Position numbers and translations under genes: made by a program
Origin: a virus
Length of the DNA stretch: 64,000 nucleotides
Reading direction: 5' to 3' (one strand)
Virus record (IMG/VR): IMGVR_UViG_3300024507_000369
Span: 62,001 to 126,000 of that record
Part shown: positions 53,404 through 63,357 of the stretch, piece by piece
How positions within the stretch are numbered: position 1 is the stretch's first letter
Layout: every line of letters begins with the position of its first letter
The notes under the pieces: model-generated
Seen by the model: the letters and a program-made list of their open reading frames with translations, nothing else
The model's database searches: none
What the model was told of the DNA's origin: nothing

Positions 53404-54795
53404 TTATATTGCATTATAAGATGGACTTCCCCTTTTTCCTAAAGAATCTCTAACTAAAGTTAACTTAGTATAACCACCATCCTTTAAACTTAAATAATGG
53501 CATAGTTCAGCAATAACATAAAACCCGCCAAATTGTTTATTAAGTTCTTGAGTATCCTTGCTTGATAGTTCTGGAGAGTCAATGAAAATTAAATCGCCCG
53601 CATGTAAACTAAAATCTGCACTAATTGTTATTGTAACCTTAGTTGAAAAAAACTGATTATATCTCATCACAGATTGATTCAAAATATTTTTTGGATCAAA
53701 ATTTGGATCTCTTGATTTATTAATTTGCTCAGAAACTGGACCAGTTGGCAATGTTCCCCTGTCAATTAGCATGTACTGTGTTCTTGTAAAATCTTTATTT
53801 TTTCCATCTCTAAAAAATTCACTATTATACTTTGGAAATTCTTTACCAGCTTTTTGCAAATTTGATTCTGAACCAGGAGTTCCACTTGAATTCGCATTTG
53901 CATTTATGACTTGATAGTAACAATTAAATGGATCGAATAAAATTGTCCTCGTTGAGTAAGATCCTATCTCAAATTTGGACTGAACATTTCCTGTAGCGGT
54001 GTCAATATTATGTTCTAATATCTTTCCATCATATCCTGAAGGAACATTTGCTCCCCTACTATCAGGTGTTTGATTAAATATTAAACTTTTATAATTTTTT
54101 TTAGAACCAGAAGGAGTATTCTCCGACAAGAGATTTTCTATTGATTTGAATTTAAATCCATCTGAGGTCTCATAGAAAAAGAAACCTGCACTATTTCCTA
54201 TTGCCGTTTGTAGTTTTGGAATTGATTTTTTAGCAAGCCAAAGTAAAACATAAAAAGGTCTGCGATTATTTCCTATAAAATTATAATTATTCTCGGTTTC
54301 TTCTATATCTACATTTTTTTGAGTTCCAAGATATTTTGATTCCGTTAATATTTTCCTAACATGGTCAGATATTTTGCCATCAAACCGAGAGTTAACTACT
54401 GTTTTATAGTTAAAAATAGATTCCTTAGAAACAAGATTTAAAGAAACTACAGTTCTTTGAGTATCTTGACCAATTGGTTTTATATTGTCAATATACAAGT
54501 CTAATTTTAATTCAACATCATTTGGATCAGTCATCTTAATTGTTGCTTTTTCAGTTCCAACTAAAGGCATACCCTCAATCAAAGTCTTATACGCATTTTC
54601 TGATTCTACAGTCTTACCACTTTCAACATACATCAAATCCAATTTGATAGCTGGATTTAAAATACTTTCATAATAATATAAGTCAGTAATTATTTTTGAG
54701 ATATCCTTTTTCTTAGACTTATTATTAGATTCAATAAGAAACTGTTTAATATTATAATCTCTGGATTGTGCAACAGTAATTGGTGTATTTGCCAT
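53404..54795 (-). CDS. baseplate hub protein, gp27-like (463 aa)
   Basis: A hub-type layout: ITDLYYYESILNPAIKLDLM near residue 40, VELKLDLYIDNIKPIGQDTQ and a C-terminal barrel with FSLHAGDLIFIDSPELSSKD and FYVIAELCHYLSLKDGGYTK then LTLVRDSLGKRG. These are typical of gp27/gp44-type hub proteins that bind the tail tube and the gp5 hub. Next to gp5, this fits. Late box 23 bp upstream. Confidence 0.72.
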   Translation of the reverse strand: MANTPITVAQSRDYNIKQFLIESNNKSKKKDISKIITDLYYYESILNPAIKLDLMYVESGKTVESENAYKTLIEGMPLVGTEKATIKMTDPNDVELKLDLYIDNIKPIGQDTQRTVVSLNLVSKESIFNYKTVVNSRFDGKISDHVRKILTESKYLGTQKNVDIEETENNYNFIGNNRRPFYVLLWLAKKSIPKLQTAIGNSAGFFFYETSDGFKFKSIENLLSENTPSGSKKNYKSLIFNQTPDSRGANVPSGYDGKILEHNIDTATGNVQSKFEIGSYSTRTILFDPFNCYYQVINANANSSGTPGSESNLQKAGKEFPKYNSEFFRDGKNKDFTRTQYMLIDRGTLPTGPVSEQINKSRDPNFDPKNILNQSVMRYNQFFSTKVTITISADFSLHAGDLIFIDSPELSSKDTQELNKQFGGFYVIAELCHYLSLKDGGYTKLTLVRDSLGKRGSPSYNAI

Positions 54796-54817
54796 GCTTC
54801 TGTATGTTCTATATTAG

Positions 54818-54825
54818 TATTTACT
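54818..54825 (-). promoter_or_regulatory. T4-type late promoter variant (AGTAAATA)
   Basis: On the minus strand, 23 bp before the ATG at 54795. Confidence 0.45.
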
Positions 54826-57712
54826 ACATGAAAAGTATGTCTTTAGATGGATCTTCACTTCCACTAATATAAGAGGAATTTTTTGGTGGTGAAGGCAATA
54901 CTCTTGGCGGAACAACGGCAGTTATTGGTTGTTCTGGAACATGATACATATAATCTTCCTCAGTTTCTGGAAATCCATCTTCGGTATATTGACTCAACAT
55001 GGATATTAAACTTTCTGATGCTCTTTTTCTTTGAGAAACAGTTTCTGTCTTATTAATCAAATCATAAAATGGAATTCCAAATAGTTTAACGGAATCAGCA
55101 TCAACAACATATTCTCCTGGGTGCGTGACTGCATAATCGGTTTTTCTAATTAAACCACCATGTTCATAAGCAACATGCACATGATCACTGTGTTCAGATG
55201 GTTCATTTCTTGCATGTAGTAGTTGAACTGGTTTAACACCTTTCATTTTATTAAACTCTGCGATAGCAGCAAGAATCGGACCTTGTTCATAAGCATACGC
55301 ACCTAAATCAATTGCTCTACCTTGATAATGGTAAGAGTTTGCAGCGTGTCTACCAAGAACTCCACCAAATTCTGGATGCTCATGAATACTTCCCGGAACA
55401 ACACCCAATTTCTGAACATATCTTCCAAGTTCTCCTGCAATCTTACTACCAAGACTTCCATATCCTTTTCCGAGGTCTAAACCACCCATACCTTCAGCAC
55501 CAGAAGTTGGTGCGGTATCGACTTCTCTTTTTTGTTTTAATTTAGAATAATCTTCCGCTGTTCCATGTATTTGGTCTTTTCCACCTCTAAATCCACCATA
55601 AAAGTAAAATCCATACTTTCTAACCAATTCATTTAACTTTTCATTAATACCACCATTTTTCTGACTGAATGTATCAGAAACTCCAAGAACTCTAACTTTT
55701 GCTCCTATAGATTTTAAATATGAAAGTTGAGATTCAACAGAAGAAAAGTCATCCTTAGAATTTGCAATGCCAGTTGAAAGGTCAATCAATTTCCCCTGAA
55801 GGGCATCGCCTTTTGCTTTTAAAATCTTTAAAACATTTGCCGCACTCCTGCCAACTTGAGTGTCGTCACTATCAGTTCCCTTTCCACTCCTACCGGCAAA
55901 TCCATGTGCTATACTATCACCAATAACAAATTGTGCTTGTCCACCAAATTGTGCGAGTGGATTTTCTTGGGTGTCCCCTACTTTTTGTGCGGAAGGACTT
56001 ACTGCCCCACCTTGTGTGCTATTTGCCTTCAGTGTTAATTGATTTGATAAATTAGATATAATTGAATTAATTGGATCAGTAATAGCATCTTTTACTATAG
56101 AACTAATCCAATTTGATATATCAATAGGTCCTGTCTTATCACTGATTACTCCACCTTTAACATCTGGAGATTTTGCAGTATCTAAAATATCATTCAGAAG
56201 ATTATTAAGACCTACACCAACTGCTTTAAAATCACTCTCTGGTGGTTTGTCTCCCATTAAAGTTTTAACACTCATTTCAAGCAAAGGATGTACAAATTTT
56301 GTAGTGCCAACAATATCATAAGATTTTTCTAAGTATTCGTATGGATTTGTTATACTGACATCAGAAAAATTCTGATAGAAAGTTGATATTTTTGTATTAG
56401 TTGAATTTTGATATGGAGATAAACCTCCAACATCAACACCAGGCTGTAGCGGAGAAGTTGAAATAACCTCAGTTCTTCTTGCCTTAACTCCTTTACCTGC
56501 TGTTCTTGTGACTGCCCCCATATACATTCCGCCTCTGGTAACCTCTCCTCCTTCAGCGTATCCCATTGCTTCTGTGGCACCTTTACCATATAAACTTCCA
56601 AAAGAACCTTTCTTTTTAGCAAGAAGTCCAAAACTAAGAACATTAACCATTTGTCTTAGTTGCTCTCTAATTCTGGCATCAAGTTTTCCAAGATTCTCTC
56701 TTTGGGTTCTTATTCCTTTACTATCCCCCATTAAGGACATCACCGCAAAATTTATTAACTCAACTGCATATCTAAAGGGAGCACCAATAATATCAAGCAA
56801 TGTTCCTATACCGGTAGAAAGAAAATTATAAAATCTGAGTCCGGGAATAGCAAATGTATTGTAAAAAGCAAGTTTGGCTGACCTCGTAATGAGATTTGGA
56901 TCTTTTTGTGCTTCCTCCACTTTCTTGTAAGCATCTGATTCAAGTTTTGTAGTAAATTTTCTCTGTTGAAAAAGTAATTCACCAACAAGAGATGATGCAA
57001 GTCCAACGAGACCAACAACTCCGACAGTGGAGCTTGCTATTCTTTGAGCAATAGCTTGCATAGAAGCTCTAAATCCTTGCCTTTTAACAACCTCTTGAGT
57101 AACTTTTTCTTGAATAGTATCAACTGCTTGCCTTTGAACACCTGACTGAGAATCGATTTCAATCAGATCGGAAAAAAGCATTCCAGCAATAAGCATGGAA
57201 TTCATTACATTTTTTGCGGTCCCTAATGCTTTCTCATAATTTTGTAGACCTTTATCGCCACCTAATAATTTTGCTTGTTTTTTACCAAAATCAACTATCT
57301 GATAAACTTTATCGACAAATGTGACAAATGAATTTAGTAATGCACCAGAAAACTGAAGAATGAAATCACTAAACTTCATTGCACCCACCAAAACACCTTT
57401 TAGTTTTGGTGCATGGGGTAAAAGTTTAATTGCAAATGCCCCTAAAAGAACTTTGAATAGGAAATTTTTTACAACATCAAGAAATCCAAGTTTTTTGACA
57501 GGCATCTTAGTGGATACTTGTCTTTCAGAACTATCCGTTGTATCCTCTAATTTTCTTTCCTTTTCTTCAAATCTCTTTCTTTCGTTCAGTAAATTTTGAC
57601 GCTTGAACGCAATATCCTTAAATTTGTTTTTTTGTCCAACAAGTTTTTCGACTCGAACTACTTGCTTTTTAAGTATGAAAGTTGTTGGATTCTTGAGTGT
57701 AATGTATGCCAT
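54824..57712 (-). CDS. tape-measure-like tail protein with SGNH and M15-like domains (962 aa)
   Basis: Residues 1-100 are charged and helical; hydrophobic segments lie near residues 75-110 (NFLFKVLLGAFAIKLLPHAP) and 225-240. Near residue 598 QFVIGDSIAHGFAG is block I of SGNH hydrolases, and DQIHGT near 715 is block V (D-x-x-H). Near 797 SYHYQGRAIDLG and near 843 EHSDHVHVAYEHGG give the S-x-H-x-x-G-x-A-x-D and H-x-H pattern of M15/VanY-type peptidases. The end (GEYVVDADSVKLFG) is shared with the next gene. Probably a tail core protein that deacylates and cleaves cell-wall components. Confidence 0.78.
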   Translation of the reverse strand: MAYITLKNPTTFILKKQVVRVEKLVGQKNKFKDIAFKRQNLLNERKRFEEKERKLEDTTDSSERQVSTKMPVKKLGFLDVVKNFLFKVLLGAFAIKLLPHAPKLKGVLVGAMKFSDFILQFSGALLNSFVTFVDKVYQIVDFGKKQAKLLGGDKGLQNYEKALGTAKNVMNSMLIAGMLFSDLIEIDSQSGVQRQAVDTIQEKVTQEVVKRQGFRASMQAIAQRIASSTVGVVGLVGLASSLVGELLFQQRKFTTKLESDAYKKVEEAQKDPNLITRSAKLAFYNTFAIPGLRFYNFLSTGIGTLLDIIGAPFRYAVELINFAVMSLMGDSKGIRTQRENLGKLDARIREQLRQMVNVLSFGLLAKKKGSFGSLYGKGATEAMGYAEGGEVTRGGMYMGAVTRTAGKGVKARRTEVISTSPLQPGVDVGGLSPYQNSTNTKISTFYQNFSDVSITNPYEYLEKSYDIVGTTKFVHPLLEMSVKTLMGDKPPESDFKAVGVGLNNLLNDILDTAKSPDVKGGVISDKTGPIDISNWISSIVKDAITDPINSIISNLSNQLTLKANSTQGGAVSPSAQKVGDTQENPLAQFGGQAQFVIGDSIAHGFAGRSGKGTDSDDTQVGRSAANVLKILKAKGDALQGKLIDLSTGIANSKDDFSSVESQLSYLKSIGAKVRVLGVSDTFSQKNGGINEKLNELVRKYGFYFYGGFRGGKDQIHGTAEDYSKLKQKREVDTAPTSGAEGMGGLDLGKGYGSLGSKIAGELGRYVQKLGVVPGSIHEHPEFGGVLGRHAANSYHYQGRAIDLGAYAYEQGPILAAIAEFNKMKGVKPVQLLHARNEPSEHSDHVHVAYEHGGLIRKTDYAVTHPGEYVVDADSVKLFGIPFYDLINKTETVSQRKRASESLISMLSQYTEDGFPETEEDYMYHVPEQPITAVVPPRVLPSPPKNSSYISGSEDPSKDILFM

Positions 57713-57716
57713 TTAC

Positions 57717-60700
57717 TTATCCTCTCATACTTAGTATGTCTTGTTCCCAATTAATTTCTTCATCAATAATTGTAGTAGAGGACTGAGGTTTGGTCAGAAT
57801 CGAAGGAGACATTATAAAGTCCACTTCACTATTATCAACGATTATTTCTGGTCTTTGGTCTATTTTTCTACCGGTATATTTACTCAAATGCTTTATCAGT
57901 TGAGATGATTTTTCATTTCTTTGTTTTTCATTCTCAATGCCATTGATCATACTGAAGAATTGGACTCCACCAAACAAATCAACAGAATCTTTATCAATCA
58001 CATATTCACCTTCGTGCAATAGTCTAATACCACCAGATAAAGTAGGTCCACCACTCTGACGAGAAGAACTTAACATAGATTTAACTTCAAGATAATTCAA
58101 GAATGAAGTTTGATTTCTGTCGCCCACATAACCAACATGAACATGAGGAACTTTATTTGCTACACCAGATAATCCAAGCGGAGTTCCTGCATTTATTTTG
58201 ATTCCCGATTTATTCTTAACAGCACTCGATAGTTCATACAAGTGAGTTGCATAAAAGAAATTAACTGTTTTGCCTTTGTGTGAAAAAGGTTTATCCAATT
58301 TTATTCTTACACTATGCTGATCTTGTTGACCGGGCATATTTGGATTTGCATCTTGACCCATTTGAGCAACATGTCCACGCTCTGCATACTCTAAAATTCC
58401 ACTAACAGATGCAACAACTTTTGAACCTATAGGCGTTAAAATATCAAGACCAGTATCAGCAGCATATCCTCCTTTATTTGAAGCAATATTCTGAGAAGGA
58501 ACTGGGTTTACAACACCAGAAATTGAAGTAGAGACACTCTCTGCACCCATATTTAATCCACTACCATCAGGAGTTTCTGGGTCACAAATGCAAGGATCTA
58601 CATTTGCGGCAGGGGAACCTGGTGCTATTTTTGCAGTTGACGGACCTGCACCTTTTTTTATTTGTGCCAATCGTGCCATAAAATTAGATCTTGACATACC
58701 AGCCCTATTTCCACCAGCGTGTCTGTCAGGATATGTTCCACCACTACTATGGGGAAGACCTCTCCAAGTCGCAGAAAGACGATTACCAAACTCTTCATCA
58801 CTCATCTGACCACTTCTCCACCTTGAAAATCCATGTCCAGAATATAACATTTTTAATGCTGTTCTATCTTGCAATTCTGGCGTAAACTTATCACTTCCTT
58901 TACCACCAGCTGCAACTACACGCTCTAAAAGATATTCTGGCATTTGTTGATATCTACCAACAGCACCATTTGCATTTGATGCCAACCAAGAAACACTCAT
59001 TTGAGTTGGTTTTCCTGCAGTTGCACCGCGAGAAACATTAAATGCATCATATTCTTTAGGTCCAGATTCGACTGAAGCAATCAAATCTAAAATTGCTTTA
59101 TCAATTGCATCTCCAGCAACAGCAAACCCGCTACCAGTATCGCAAGCAGCAGCACAAGCATCCGCACTTGTTTCTTCAGCAACACCCGGTGGAGGAAGAA
59201 GACCTAATTGAATTCTAAGTTGATTTTGTATCTGAGAAAATTTGTCCTGCAAACTTTTTGAGATTTCTTGTTCGATAATATTCTTAAATTCATCAGTTCC
59301 TAAAGATGTGTATATTTGATTATACGCTTGCCTATTTTCTTCATAAACTCCGGATAATAATAAAGAGGACAATGAACCACTTGCATTAGAATAATCTCTA
59401 TTCGTAATTCTATCTCCAAGAATGGATTTTACAGTTAACCCCATTAAAGGTCCAATTGAACCACCATCATATAAACTTTCATAAGAAGAAATCATATAGT
59501 TATATTGATTCATTCTATCATTTTCTTTTGGATATGGAAAAATCTGTGTCATCATTCCAGTTCCGCCTATTGCAGATCCAGGTTGCAATGAACTCGATTG
59601 TGGATTGAATGTTCTTGGTATTTCTACTTTTTTACCTTTATTATTTTGAGTATATCCACCCCCAGCAAATTTTTTAACTACTAACCCACCACTATAATAT
59701 CCCATATCTTTAACTGCTTTCTGCCCATACAAACTTCCAAATGACCCAGGAGTTTGTAGTTTATTGGCAACGCTATCCATTTTGAAGAATGAGAAAAGAG
59801 GAGCAAATACAGATAGACCCTCTCTTATATTGTCTCGCACTCTTGCATCAAACTTTCCCAAATTTTTATTTTGTTCTTCAAGTCCTCTTTTATCATTATT
59901 AATTTTCATTGCTGCAGCACGAATCAACTCAACACCGTATCTAAAAGGAGCACCAATAATATCCAGAAGAGTTCCAACACTACTTAAGAATGCTATCGGA
60001 ACTTTAAACATTGCGGAGAGAACACCGAATTGGTTCAATCCTTTGGAATATTTTTTAATTTGATATATTCCTTCACCTAAAGCCGAGGATAATAGACCTG
60101 CGCCAAGAACTATTCCAGCAGCACCCAAAGGTCCAATTGCTGCTCGTGCTGCTACCTTTGATCCTTCTTCTGCCGCTTTTGCTGCTGCTTCTCCTTTTAT
60201 CTTTTGTTGAATAATATCGGTGCCAGATTCTATTGCTTGACTTGCTGCAGGTATTCCACTACCAACTCCACCAAAATCACTGAATATCATTCCGGCAATC
60301 ATGATAGAATTCATTAAAGAATTCGCTTGATTGTTCAATCCATCCAAAGAATCAACTGCTTTTTGTCCGCCAATAGTCTTTACTAATTTTCTTGCATGTT
60401 CGGCTGCTTGATATCCTTTATCTACAAATGTGACTAATCCATTTAATAATTTGCCACTCATATCAAGAATAAAATCACTGACCTTAAACATTGTGGTCAA
60501 TAATCCCATCATTTGTGGAAGATATTTTAACAGACGAACTGCTACAAATCCTAATAAAACATTAACAATAAATTGTTTTAAGGAATCTAAGAAACCAAGT
60601 TTTTTTCCTATCTTCTTTATTGGTTTTCCTATAAACTTTAATGTTTTTTCAAGTCTTGATTCATAATCAATAAATCTTTCTCTTTCAGAATTTTTTCTCT

Positions 60701-60815
60701 TATCATCAATACTTTTTTTCTGAGTAATTAATGATGACTTAATAAGTTTTTCCTTTGCAACAAATTGTCCCTTTACGGATTTAAGAGTTGTTGTGAATGG
60801 AGAAACTATTTTCAT
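57717..60815 (-). CDS. tape-measure-like tail protein with lysozyme-like and M23-like domains (1032 aa)
   Basis: Helical start with a membrane-like segment near residues 82-110 (LKQFIVNVLLGFVAVRLLKY). Residues about 580-715 (DLIASVESGPKEYDAFNVSR, GAVGRYQQMPEYLLERVVAA, TALKMLYSGHGFSRWRSGQM) match a muramidase-type lysozyme fold. Residues about 780-900 (GGYAADTGLDILTPIGSKVV, FFYATHLYELSS, VPHVHVGYVGD) match LytM/M23, but the first metal ligand His of the H-x-x-x-D motif is Asp (D-T-G-L-D). The end GEYVIDKDSVDLFGG repeats that of the neighbour. Paralogous to the 54824 protein in its N-terminal third. Confidence 0.8.
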   Translation of the reverse strand: MKIVSPFTTTLKSVKGQFVAKEKLIKSSLITQKKSIDDKRKNSERERFIDYESRLEKTLKFIGKPIKKIGKKLGFLDSLKQFIVNVLLGFVAVRLLKYLPQMMGLLTTMFKVSDFILDMSGKLLNGLVTFVDKGYQAAEHARKLVKTIGGQKAVDSLDGLNNQANSLMNSIMIAGMIFSDFGGVGSGIPAASQAIESGTDIIQQKIKGEAAAKAAEEGSKVAARAAIGPLGAAGIVLGAGLLSSALGEGIYQIKKYSKGLNQFGVLSAMFKVPIAFLSSVGTLLDIIGAPFRYGVELIRAAAMKINNDKRGLEEQNKNLGKFDARVRDNIREGLSVFAPLFSFFKMDSVANKLQTPGSFGSLYGQKAVKDMGYYSGGLVVKKFAGGGYTQNNKGKKVEIPRTFNPQSSSLQPGSAIGGTGMMTQIFPYPKENDRMNQYNYMISSYESLYDGGSIGPLMGLTVKSILGDRITNRDYSNASGSLSSLLLSGVYEENRQAYNQIYTSLGTDEFKNIIEQEISKSLQDKFSQIQNQLRIQLGLLPPPGVAEETSADACAAACDTGSGFAVAGDAIDKAILDLIASVESGPKEYDAFNVSRGATAGKPTQMSVSWLASNANGAVGRYQQMPEYLLERVVAAGGKGSDKFTPELQDRTALKMLYSGHGFSRWRSGQMSDEEFGNRLSATWRGLPHSSGGTYPDRHAGGNRAGMSRSNFMARLAQIKKGAGPSTAKIAPGSPAANVDPCICDPETPDGSGLNMGAESVSTSISGVVNPVPSQNIASNKGGYAADTGLDILTPIGSKVVASVSGILEYAERGHVAQMGQDANPNMPGQQDQHSVRIKLDKPFSHKGKTVNFFYATHLYELSSAVKNKSGIKINAGTPLGLSGVANKVPHVHVGYVGDRNQTSFLNYLEVKSMLSSSRQSGGPTLSGGIRLLHEGEYVIDKDSVDLFGGVQFFSMINGIENEKQRNEKSSQLIKHLSKYTGRKIDQRPEIIVDNSEVDFIMSPSILTKPQSSTTIIDEEINWEQDILSMRG

Positions 60816-60817
60816 TT

Positions 60818-63166
60818 TTATCTAATACCTAAGATATTAGCATTTCTTCTATTTGAACTTGACGAAGCACTGAAGGATGGAACTGATGGATTTGAACCAC
60901 TTCCTCTTCCTCCTCCCATTCCACCTCCAGCAACTTTTGGCTTAGATGAAACAACTTTAGGTGCTGGTTTTGGTGTTGGGGTGATTGGTCTTGAGTTTGG
61001 AGATGTTTTACCTATCTTTGCCATTCTCAAGTCTCTTGCTCTCTTCGCCTCAGCATAACTTCCATAATATTTTCCATCCGAAGATGAATAGTATTTACCC
61101 ATTGCCGCAGCACCAGATTGCTTTATTCTTGCCTCAGATGCTTTGTCGGCAGCATTTGCTTTATCTATTTGGTCATATGTACCAAACATTCTGGTTAATC
61201 CACGACCAACTCCACCAAGAAGTCCACCCCTATTCATAAATTCTTGATTTGCAGTTCTTACCTTAGCATTAGTTTCTCTTTCTCTTTGCTGTGGGGTAAT
61301 TGAAATTGATAACTTTTTCTTTGCATTTGAATCATTTACTGCTCTTGAATATCCATTAGGTCCAAGGCGTTCATTCATCATTTTTTTAATATTTTCTTCT
61401 TTCATTCCACGCCTTCTCATATCTTCCAAATCACTAATAGCAGTGAGACGCATTTTTCTTGCGTTTAAAGTCTCCTCTCTGCCAGTAGAACCTTTTGGAT
61501 CAAAGAAGTCTGCAATAGACTCCAACATTCCTTTGTTTCTTTCAGTTGCTCTTTGATAAGTTGGTTCTCCTCCTTTAAAAGACAAGTAAGCAACAAAAGG
61601 TCCATCAGGTCCCATCATAATTTTAGTTTTTGGTAGGTTCTTTTTATCTACATTTCCAAGACCACTACTCATCAAACCACCACCTTTACCACTATATCCT
61701 TTATTTCTGGCACCATACTTATCAACTTGTCCAGAAAGACCCTTTGCAAAATTAGAGGAGTATATAATATCCTTTCCTCTTTTTTGAGCAAAATATCTCA
61801 TTCCACCGACATTAATTTCATTAATAGGAATACTATCGGCACCCGTTCCTGCACCAAGGGTTTTTACTCCACCTTTAACAAGGATTGATTGTCTACCACC
61901 ATAAGTTGTTCCATAACCAGCACCAAGAGGTGTTTTTACTCCTTTTCCGGATGAAAGTGCTCTTTGAACTCCTACTTGGTCTTCTATTCTCTTTAATCTT
62001 TGGTCTAAAGATAATCTTTTATTATCTTCAAGAACAGGATCTCTATAATTAGGATCTTCTCCAATCAATCCACCACCTACAGCATGAACTGCATGTCTTA
62101 CAATTTTGGGGCGATTAGTTCCACCACCAGCAGAGTTCATTGCTTCAAGTGTGCTCACACCAAACTTCTGAACTGCTCCACGAGACATAACAAATTCACC
62201 GTCAGTAAGCATTGCTGGGACTTTATCAATTCCCTTTGGACCAGAAATGCTTCCACCAAGTCCTTGAGTTATATTAGCAAGACCACCAGAAGCTAAAAAT
62301 GCTGTAAATGGATTGAGTTGGGAAGATACTTCTGCTCCAGTTGACTTTAAAATACCTTTTAAGTCGGCAAGACCACCACCAGCAGCTTCCATTGTGGGAA
62401 CTGACTGAGGTTCAGGAACTGCTATTTGTGGTGCTTCTCCATCACCCATGAATTTATTGATTGCAAGACCAGTTCCAACAGCAGCTGCACCGGCAACTCC
62501 AAGTTGAAGAAGACCACCGCGCAATCCACCAATTTTTCCACCACCAGCAAATACGGAGGCAATCCCCTTTCTTTTTAGTATTTGTCCAGTGGCAATTGCT
62601 TTTGCTAATCTTGCTGCAATTACAATAAGTCTGGTTGTTAACCCAACGGCAACTCCAGCAACTTTTCTTACAACTCTACCAAACCCAGTACCAAATAAAA
62701 TATAACCAGCAACCAGAGATGGCCACCAATCACTCAAAAATCTCATTATGGAGCGAATTTTGCTCCTATTTTTTTCGTCCGCAAACCAATTTAATAATAA
62801 TATAAGTGCTCTACCAAGAAATACGGTAACAAAAAATTGTATTATCTGGTCTAATATACTTTTAACTGGAGCAACAACAGATTGTGCTACATTCTTTACG
62901 GTTGCAAAAGATCTTTCCAGACCAAGTTCTATACCCTGTCTTCTACTTCTTTCCTGACTTTTTCTTGTTTCATCAACATCTCTCTTTGTCTGAACATTTT
63001 GTTGAGAGAGAAGTTGAATGATATTTGTTAATGATTTAGATATGTCCTGCAGGATGGCAGTGTCTGCAGGGGATGATATTAATTGTTGTTGAGGTTGAGC
63101 AGCAAAAGCAGAAGAACGAACCGTTGTCGTTCTACCCATCATTTTTTGTGCATTTACTGTTGCCAT
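60818..63166 (-). CDS. tape-measure-like tail protein (782 aa)
   Basis: The N-terminus (MATVNAQKMMGRTTTVRSSA) is disordered, followed by a coiled coil (TAILQDISKSLTNIIQLLSQ) and membrane-type segments at residues about 105-130 (IIQFFVTVFLGRALILLLNW) and 150-165. A Gly-rich middle has ISGPKGIDKVPAMLTDGEFV then MSRGAVQKFG, the DGEFV motif found in tape measures. The C-terminal third is basic and Gly/Lys-rich. It stands third in a trio with the two hydrolase-bearing proteins, likely co-assembled. Confidence 0.72.
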   Translation of the reverse strand: MATVNAQKMMGRTTTVRSSAFAAQPQQQLISSPADTAILQDISKSLTNIIQLLSQQNVQTKRDVDETRKSQERSRRQGIELGLERSFATVKNVAQSVVAPVKSILDQIIQFFVTVFLGRALILLLNWFADEKNRSKIRSIMRFLSDWWPSLVAGYILFGTGFGRVVRKVAGVAVGLTTRLIVIAARLAKAIATGQILKRKGIASVFAGGGKIGGLRGGLLQLGVAGAAAVGTGLAINKFMGDGEAPQIAVPEPQSVPTMEAAGGGLADLKGILKSTGAEVSSQLNPFTAFLASGGLANITQGLGGSISGPKGIDKVPAMLTDGEFVMSRGAVQKFGVSTLEAMNSAGGGTNRPKIVRHAVHAVGGGLIGEDPNYRDPVLEDNKRLSLDQRLKRIEDQVGVQRALSSGKGVKTPLGAGYGTTYGGRQSILVKGGVKTLGAGTGADSIPINEINVGGMRYFAQKRGKDIIYSSNFAKGLSGQVDKYGARNKGYSGKGGGLMSSGLGNVDKKNLPKTKIMMGPDGPFVAYLSFKGGEPTYQRATERNKGMLESIADFFDPKGSTGREETLNARKMRLTAISDLEDMRRRGMKEENIKKMMNERLGPNGYSRAVNDSNAKKKLSISITPQQRERETNAKVRTANQEFMNRGGLLGGVGRGLTRMFGTYDQIDKANAADKASEARIKQSGAAAMGKYYSSSDGKYYGSYAEAKRARDLRMAKIGKTSPNSRPITPTPKPAPKVVSSKPKVAGGGMGGGRGSGSNPSVPSFSASSSSNRRNANILGIR

Positions 63167-63172
63167 GATGCC

Positions 63173-63355
63173 TTACAGTTGTGAGCTTTGCTGTTGTTGC
63201 TTCATCCTCTCTTCTTCAAGATGTTGCTCCAAAAGACCAACATAAACATCTCTTTCCCACGGGATCATATTTTCAATCTCCCATAAAGAATATTTATGGT
63301 ACTGTACTAAGGCAAAATTAAGTCGGAAGTAGTTTTCGAGGTCCATATGGACCAT
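63173..63355 (-). CDS. small tail/baseplate assembly protein (gp51-like)
   Basis: MVHMDLENYFRLNFALVQYH, then YSLWEIENMIPWERDVYVGL and LEQHLEEERMKQQQQ. Phage tail assembly proteins downstream of gp26-like genes have the same size and the I-P-W-E-R-(D/E)-(V/I)-Y signature. I assign gp51-like (hub assembly catalyst) with caution. Confidence 0.62.
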   Translation of the reverse strand: MVHMDLENYFRLNFALVQYHKYSLWEIENMIPWERDVYVGLLEQHLEEERMKQQQQSSQL

Positions 63356-63357
63356 GG

